Shown here: positions 52,673-57,056 of the stretch, piece after piece | Numbering within the stretch: position 1 is the first letter of the stretch | How the letters are laid out: each line of letters begins with the position of its first letter | DNA from: an uncultured Pseudomonadota bacterium | GTDB lineage: Bacteria > Pseudomonadota > Alphaproteobacteria > RF32 > CAG-239 | Assembly (NCBI GenBank): GCA_902785935.1 | Contig: CADAAN010000001.1 | Location: 1-57,056 of the forward strand | Direction: 5' to 3' | Length of the DNA: 57,056 nucleotides | The notes under the pieces: generated by a model | The model's input: the letters and a program-made list of their open reading frames with translations, nothing else | Database searches by the model: none | Told to the model about the DNA's origin: nothing | Program-made: the position numbers and the translations under genes

Positions 52673-52980
52673 TTTTTCACAATCGGCAAACCCTCATAAT
52701 CCGCTTCAATAATACCGCCGATAACAACCGCAACGTTGTCATAACCCTCATCTTCAAACATTTTGGCTGCCTGAGATGCGCGCCCGCCGGAATTGCATAT
52801 GATATTGATGGTCTTTGAACCATCCAATGCGTGTTCTTTAATAAAAATTTCAGGTTTTAACGTTTCAAGCGGTGTTAAAACATGCGGATAATCCAAACTT
52901 TCTTTATCATGTTCATACGTATTGCGTACATCTAAAATAAAAGAATCCGTATCTAAATCGCGTGGTTTGATAAATTTCAT
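52669..52980 (-). CDS. Rhodanese-like domain protein
   Basis: About 103 residues starting MKFIKPRDLDTDSFILDVRN, chosen for a strong GGAGGAG ribosome site. It is one rhodanese domain with catalytic Cys in IICNSGGRASQAAKMF. Single-domain rhodaneses carry sulfane sulfur. Substrate unknown; it overlaps the ruvX 3' end tail to tail. Confidence 0.85.
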   Translation of the reverse strand: MKFIKPRDLDTDSFILDVRNTYEHDKESLDYPHVLTPLETLKPEIFIKEHALDGSKTINIICNSGGRASQAAKMFEDEGYDNVAVVIGGIIEADYEGLPIVKN

Positions 52981-53138
52981 TTTCTCCTCCTTTGTTTTAA
53001 TATAAGCTCCTTTATGCGGCAAAAAAACAAAACAAAGGTATAAACTTTTTGCACAACATAAAACTTTTTACTGATTTTAAATAAAATCGTGACTATATTA
53101 TCCAAAAGAAAAAGATATAATAACTAAGGAATAAACCA

Positions 53139-55592
53139 TTGAAAAAAGACATCAACGAACTTGATAAGGCACGCTTAAAACTTTCTATTGAACATTATAT
53201 CAAGTACTTTATCGGCAAACGCCCTGTTGAGCTGACAAAAGAAGAAACTTTGCAGGCCATTTCGCTTGCGGTCAGAGAATTTGCTCTTGATAAAATGTAT
53301 CAAACGATTTCGCGTTATAATGAAGTCGGGGCAAAACGCGTTTATTATCTTTCGATTGAATATTTGCTCGGTCGTTCGCTTGAAAACAATTTGCACAATC
53401 TTGATTTGTTCAAGCTTATCAAAGATATCAAAATTGAGGGCATGCCCAATTTATCGATGTCCGATATTTATGATGCCGAATATGATCCTGCACTCGGCAA
53501 CGGCGGATTGGGGCGCTTGGCCGCATGTTATCTTGATTCGATGGCATCTTTGGGACTTCCGGGATTCGGCTACGGCATCAACTATCAATTCGGTTTGTTT
53601 AAGCAAAAGTTTGAAAACGGTTGGCAGATTGAGCAAACAGACACTTGGCTTTGTGAAGAATCTCCGTGGCAATTTCCTCGCCATGACAGAACGCTTAAAA
53701 TTCCGCTTTTCGGCCGTGTTGAAAGTTATCAGGGCATGAACGGGCGCACATATTTTTCGTGGGTGGATACAAACACCGTCTATGGCGTACCATACGATTT
53801 TCCGATTGTGGGATATGAAGGCAAATCCGTCAACTATTTAAGACTGTTCTCTGCCAAGACCGATGATGAATTAAACATCAAAATTTTCAACGAAGGCGGT
53901 TATATTGAGGCAGTGAAAGATAAAATCCAAACCGAAACAATCTCTAAAGTTTTGTACCCGTCCGATAACATTGAACAAGGCAAAACACTGCGTCTTATGC
54001 AACAATATTTCTTTGTATCGTGTGCTATTCAAGATATTATTCGTCGCTTTTTGGAAAAAAGCAACGATTTTCACCTGATGCCGGATTATGTCTGTATTCA
54101 ACTCAACGATACACACCCGTCACTTGCCATTGCGGAAATGATGCGTTTATTGATGGATCAATACGGGCTTGAATGGGACGATGCATGGGCTGTTACGACC
54201 AAAATTTTTGCCTATACAAACCACACTTTGTTGCCCGAAGCTTTGGAAAAATGGCCGGCACGTATTTTCAGGCGTTTACTGCCTCGTCATTTGCAAATTA
54301 TTTATGAAATTAACCGCCGATTTATGGAATTTGCACGCGAAAAATTTGGCGAAGATGAAGAAAAACTTGAAAAAGTTTCGATTGTTTCGGGTGAAGGTGA
54401 TGCGCAAATTATCAGAATGGCTAATTTATCGATTGTCGGTTCATTTTCAGTCAACGGCGTGGCAAAACTTCACACTGAGCTGATTAAAACCGCGCTTGTG
54501 CCTGAATTTTATGAGCTTTATCCCGATAAGTTTATCAACATCACAAACGGCATTACACCGCGCCGCTGGCTTTTACATGCCAATACGGCACTGTCGGATT
54601 TAATTACCTCTACAATCGGTGACAAATGGATTACGGATTTAGATGAGCTCTCAAAGCTTGAACCGAAGGCTGAAGATGCCGAATTTATTCAAAAATTCGC
54701 AGACATTAAAAAACATAACAAAGAGCGTCTTGCTTTTGAAATTTTTAAATCAACGGGTGAAGTTGTGGACGCAAACAGCATATACATCATTCACGCCAAG
54801 CGCATACATGAATACAAGCGTCAGCTTTTGACCATTTTACAGGTTATAGGCGATTATTTTGCAATCATCAAAGACAACGTCCACCCATTGGTTAAAAAAA
54901 CATATATTTTTGCCGGAAAGGCTGCACCTTCGTACACCTATGCAAAACTTATCATTAAACTGATAAACAACGTAGCGGCTGTTGTCAATCACGATCCGCG
55001 AGTCGGTGATAATTTAAAAGTTGTTTTCATGCCTGATTACAAAGTTTCACTGGCTGAAAAATTGATTCCGGCAGCAGATATCAGTTTACAAACATCAACT
55101 GCCGGCTTTGAAGCATCGGGTACCGGCAATATGAAATTTGCCTTAAACGGGGCTTTAACGGTTGGGACCTACGATGGTGCCAATATTGAAATCAGAGAAA
55201 AGGTCGGCGCAGATAACTTTTATCTTTTCGGTCTTAAAGATGAGCAAATTCGCGCAATGCGCCCTACATATCATCCGCGCGAAGTGTATGAAAAATCAGA
55301 TTACATCAAGCGTATTGTCAACGCCCTTAATTCTGACGTATTTTGTCAGCGTGATCATGCGCTTTTATTCAAACCGATTTATGAAAAACTGCTTTCAGAC
55401 GACTTTTTCTTTGTGCTGGCTGATTTAGAAGACTTTAACAACACCATACACCTGGCCGAAAAAGATTATTTAACGCCAAGCGTTTGGTTTAAAAAAGCGA
55501 TTTTAAATGTTGCGCGAATCGGCTATTTTTCATCAGACAGAGCGGTGATGGAATATGCCAAAAACATTTGGCACATCAAGCCGGTGGATTAA
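53139..55592 (+). CDS. glgP: Glycogen/starch/alpha-glucan phosphorylase
   Basis: An 817-residue GT35 enzyme that releases glucose-1-phosphate from alpha-glucans. Conserved parts: RVYYLSIEYLLGRSLENNL, DPALGNGGLGRLAACYLDSM, NDTHPSLAIAEMMRLL and the PLP-lysine motif EASGTGNMKFALNG. The start is TTG, 8 bp after AAGGA. No other glycogen genes are in the window. Its presence implies stored or imported glucan as a carbon reserve. Confidence 0.95.
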   Translation: MKKDINELDKARLKLSIEHYIKYFIGKRPVELTKEETLQAISLAVREFALDKMYQTISRYNEVGAKRVYYLSIEYLLGRSLENNLHNLDLFKLIKDIKIEGMPNLSMSDIYDAEYDPALGNGGLGRLAACYLDSMASLGLPGFGYGINYQFGLFKQKFENGWQIEQTDTWLCEESPWQFPRHDRTLKIPLFGRVESYQGMNGRTYFSWVDTNTVYGVPYDFPIVGYEGKSVNYLRLFSAKTDDELNIKIFNEGGYIEAVKDKIQTETISKVLYPSDNIEQGKTLRLMQQYFFVSCAIQDIIRRFLEKSNDFHLMPDYVCIQLNDTHPSLAIAEMMRLLMDQYGLEWDDAWAVTTKIFAYTNHTLLPEALEKWPARIFRRLLPRHLQIIYEINRRFMEFAREKFGEDEEKLEKVSIVSGEGDAQIIRMANLSIVGSFSVNGVAKLHTELIKTALVPEFYELYPDKFINITNGITPRRWLLHANTALSDLITSTIGDKWITDLDELSKLEPKAEDAEFIQKFADIKKHNKERLAFEIFKSTGEVVDANSIYIIHAKRIHEYKRQLLTILQVIGDYFAIIKDNVHPLVKKTYIFAGKAAPSYTYAKLIIKLINNVAAVVNHDPRVGDNLKVVFMPDYKVSLAEKLIPAADISLQTSTAGFEASGTGNMKFALNGALTVGTYDGANIEIREKVGADNFYLFGLKDEQIRAMRPTYHPREVYEKSDYIKRIVNALNSDVFCQRDHALLFKPIYEKLLSDDFFFVLADLEDFNNTIHLAEKDYLTPSVWFKKAILNVARIGYFSSDRAVMEYAKNIWHIKPVD

Positions 55593-55631
55593 ACAAAATT
55601 TGTTTTTTGCGCGGGGGAGTTTCTCTTTGTC

Positions 55632-55673
55632 ATTAACGGGCGTGCCCCACATAGGGCGACCTGTCCCGTTAAT
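55632..55673. repeat. Nested inverted repeat after glgP
   Basis: ATTAACGGG (55632-55640) pairs with CCCGTTAAT (55665-55673), and an inner GCCC/GGGC pair (55644-55647, 55654-55657) makes a two-tier hairpin. A T-run does not follow directly (ATCTCTTTT), so it is at most a weak terminator for glgP. It may be a small RNA or repeat fragment. Confidence 0.45.
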
Positions 55674-55715
55674 CTCTTTTCCGTCATTTAAAAACGTAAA
55701 CAAATAGAATCCATG

Positions 55716-55819
55716 GGTGCGGATAATGGTGCAGATTCGAGCAAATTTTGACTCGCAGTGTACAAAAAGACGTACATAAGAGTCAAAATTTACTCTAAGA
55801 TGCGCTGTTAGACACGCCC
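55716..55819. repeat. GTAC-core palindromic element, copy 3
   Basis: Arms of about 30 bp with few mismatches (GGTGCAGATTCGAGCAAATT... against its reverse complement ending at 55809) enclose GCAGTGTACAAAAAGACGTA. AAATTTTGACTC and GAGTCAAAATTT are perfect inner arms. The core matches the elements at 8301 and 25150. It lies between glgP and the LRR remnant. Confidence 0.55.
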
Positions 55820-55824
55820 TTTTC

Positions 55825-56015
55825 TCACCTGTACCTTATCTTCACGAAATTAACCTTCCCCGCAACGGCATTGGCCTCATCGATGGTATAGATGCGTTTG
55901 CCCTCATAGCCGAGAATATCACCATTTGCATTTTTCACGGTTATACTGCCGTCAGCGTTTTTGATATAATAGCTGTTGTTGCCATTAATACAAATATAAA
56001 TTGATTGTTTTTCAT
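55825..56015 (-). pseudogene. Collapsed LRR gene: start plus conserved C-terminal tail only
   Basis: Below the class 2 leader there is a ribosome site (AAGGAG) and an ATG at 56015 opening a signal-like peptide (MKNNQFIFVLMATTAIISK) that ends after 24 codons. In another frame, from 55983 to 55825, the typical LRR-protein end is intact: YYIKNADGSITVKN, GYEGKRIYTIDEANAVAGK, then NFVKIRYR. The signal, LRR and linker regions between were lost, with a frame change. The tail itself has no disabling mutation, so the loss may be recent, or the tail may be kept. Confidence 0.7.
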
Positions 56016-56042
56016 ATTTTTTCTCCTTATAATATTACAAAC

Positions 56043-56269
56043 AAAAACCGCCTTTTAAAAAGCGGTCAGGGTGTTAGAAAATCATACAGAGTGAAATGAC
56101 TCCGATAGCCTTTAGAATAAATTTCCTGAACATTCGCCATCGGCACCCCGATCAAAACTTCGGGGATAAACGTTGTTTAAAACAAAAAACAACACCATAA
56201 AACAACAGTGTTATCCTTCACTGCACCCTGTAAGAGCTTTCTAAAGCCCTGCACTTCTTCTGAAATGCA
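56043..56269 (-). ncRNA. Class 2 structured leader RNA, copy c (upstream of collapsed LRR gene)
   Basis: Minus strand. A 5' hairpin (TGCATTTC/GAAGTGCA) is followed by the long-range helix TACAGGGTG (56232-56224) with CACTCTGTA (56093-56085; one G-U), the helix CCGATGGC (56143-56136) with GCTATCGG (56109-56102) and the CCCCGA/TCGGGG hairpin. The terminator is ACCGC/GCGGT (56066-56047) with U-run 56047-56043. Promoter: TTGACA 56304-56299, 17-bp spacer, TTATAA 56281-56276. CAGGG (56251-56247) is complementary to CCCTG just before the terminator (56071-56067). Confidence 0.78.
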
Positions 56270-56326
56270 TTTTCATTATAATTAAATTCAGCAGTACTTG
56301 TCAACAAAAAAATATATAAAATACCT

Positions 56327-56539
56327 CTACGGCACAGGATCGTCACCTGAACCACCCCACGGATGACACCTTAAAATACGTTTTATTCCAAGGTAAAAAC
56401 CTTTGAAAGGGCCGTATTTTTCAATTGCCTCAATCATATAAGCCGAACAGGTCGGCCTATATCGGCAACACCCCGGAAAAAAGGGGGATAAAAATTTTTG
56501 ATAAAAACGTACAAGCTTAATTAACAGAAACTTCATCAA
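56327..56539 (-). CDS. yidD: Membrane protein insertion efficiency factor YidD
   Basis: A 70-residue protein with the cysteine motif [20 protein letters not shown] and [16 protein letters not shown]. YidD assists membrane protein insertion by YidC. It overlaps rnpA by 23 bp, the usual rpmH-rnpA-yidD order. Confidence 0.94.
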   Translation of the reverse strand: MMKFLLIKLVRFYQKFLSPFFPGCCRYRPTCSAYMIEAIEKYGPFKGFYLGIKRILRCHPWGGSGDDPVP

Positions 56540-56948
56540 TCTGCTCGTTTATTTGATTTTCTTCGGCTTTTTGCGGCGGAGGGGGCGATTTTAATATGCC
56601 TTTTTCAATCATCGCATTCGCCTTTTTGAGCGCCCATTTGATATCGCTTTTAAGCTCCTTAAATGAGCATAAAGATGTATTGTATCGACCAATCAAAACA
56701 TAGTCCACATTTTCAAGCGCACGGGAAGGAAAAACCTCTTGCACCGCAGCGCGCAAACGACGCCTTGTGCGATTTCGCACAACGGCTTTGCCGATTTTTT
56801 TTGTTGTGGTATAGCCGACACGAAAAGGACGCTTTTTATCAGATAAATTCGGAGCCGCCTGCAGGATAACGGTCGAGACGACCATCCGAATCCCTTCGGC
56901 GACTCTTAAAAAATCTCTTCTTTTTTTAATATGAAGAATTTTATCCAT
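56517..56948 (-). CDS. rnpA: Ribonuclease P protein component
   Basis: A 143-residue basic protein that helps the RNase P RNA mature tRNAs. The signature [12 protein letters not shown] is present, preceded by [17 protein letters not shown]-terminal extension (about residues 115-143) is proline- and acid-rich and unlike the family core. It overlaps yidD and lies 6 bp after rpmH. Confidence 0.93.
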   Translation of the reverse strand: MDKILHIKKRRDFLRVAEGIRMVVSTVILQAAPNLSDKKRPFRVGYTTTKKIGKAVVRNRTRRRLRAAVQEVFPSRALENVDYVLIGRYNTSLCSFKELKSDIKWALKKANAMIEKGILKSPPPPQKAEENQINEQIDEVSVN

Positions 56949-56954
56949 CAGACA

Positions 56955-57056
56955 TTAAGCGCTTAATTTTTTACGCCCTCTTGCGCGGCGTGCAGCCAAA
57001 ACTTTACGCCCGCCGATTGAAGCCATACGTGCACGAAAGCCGTGACGGCGTGCTCT
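56955..57056 (-). CDS. rpmH: 50S ribosomal protein L34, C-terminal part (cut by window edge)
   Basis: The minus-strand frame reads [20 protein letters not shown] and ends [12 protein letters not shown], the invariant L34 C-terminus. The first few residues lie beyond the window. The rpmH-rnpA-yidD block is usually near dnaA and the origin. Confidence 0.93.
   Translation of the reverse strand, partial: RARRHGFRARMASIGGRKVLAARRARGRKKLSA

Overview
The window reads as a piece of chromosome from a low-GC, anaerobic, host-associated alphaproteobacterium. Evidence: a contiguous pntAA-pntAB-pntB set, a short HprK, a CvpA/RadA/MlaE operon, an RpoH-type sigma factor, a division and cell-wall cluster, HydG for FeFe-hydrogenase maturation, and a prepilin-like protein with the GRSMVEMLG signature. 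By inference it resembles the uncultured gut RF32/'Azospirillum sp. CAG' lineage; this was not tested against any database. A perfect parS site at 34987-35006 and rpmH-rnpA-yidD at the right edge suggest the segment lies near the replication origin.

Layout. 1-7113: end of ligA, a YqaA-like membrane protein, a U32 peptidase, a two-half chromate transporter and the proton-translocating transhydrogenase. 7119-8415: secreted leucine-rich-repeat (LRR) protein 1, its leader RNA and a palindromic repeat. 8421-14053: a tight seven-gene minus-strand operon (SNase-like, tsaE, hprK, mlaE, mlaF broken by an in-frame UAG, radA, cvpA). 14138-21937: a small orphan membrane protein, pepA, an HNH-like plus SUKH-like gene pair, a Sua5-type tsaC, an XRE regulator, a secreted PLD-like nuclease with leader RNA, a DNA methyltransferase and a Skp/OmpH-like protein. 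22142-30236: ychF, a TM1266-like gene and hydG, kdsA, a SemiSWEET, rpoH, an orphan gene, and an arginine decarboxylase/antiporter pair resembling AaxB/AaxC. 30327-34578: LRR proteins 2 and 3 around dgkA, a HAD phosphatase and pagP. 34987-40235: parS and ftsA-ftsQ-murB-ftsW-mraY. 40401-48741: a lipoprotein, LRR protein 4, fmt, ppiD-like, clpB and a prepilin-like gene. 48824-55592: a decayed ORF, an RHH protein, rplJL with the L10 leader, sodB, ruvX, a rhodanese and glgP. 55632-57056: two palindromic elements, a collapsed LRR gene and yidD-rnpA-rpmH.

The most unusual content is two unrelated families of structured leader RNAs. Class 1 has four copies (7927-8082, 31267-31423, 42069-42225, 47945-48106). 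Class 2 has three copies (19922-20172, 34605-34858, 56043-56269). Every copy has its own TTGACA-like promoter with a 17-bp spacer and ends in an intrinsic terminator placed just upstream of the start codon of a secreted or surface-protein gene (LRR proteins, a prepilin-like protein, a PLD-like nuclease). Long-range helices are kept by compensatory base changes between copies. In class 1 an arm of an internal hairpin also covaries with the bases in front of the terminator, which suggests a termination/antitermination switch. Four LRR genes and one collapsed remnant share a conserved C-terminal tail (RIYTIDEAN-x-VAGK-x-N-x3-IRYR), so leaders and tail together outline a possible regulon of exported proteins.

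A second pattern is a set of four single-gene units of unknown function (14296, 28039, 33416, 40401). Each has a 17-bp-spaced promoter and no visible Shine-Dalgarno sequence, and each is followed by a strong terminator. Their codon use leans more to G/C-ending codons than the surrounding genes.
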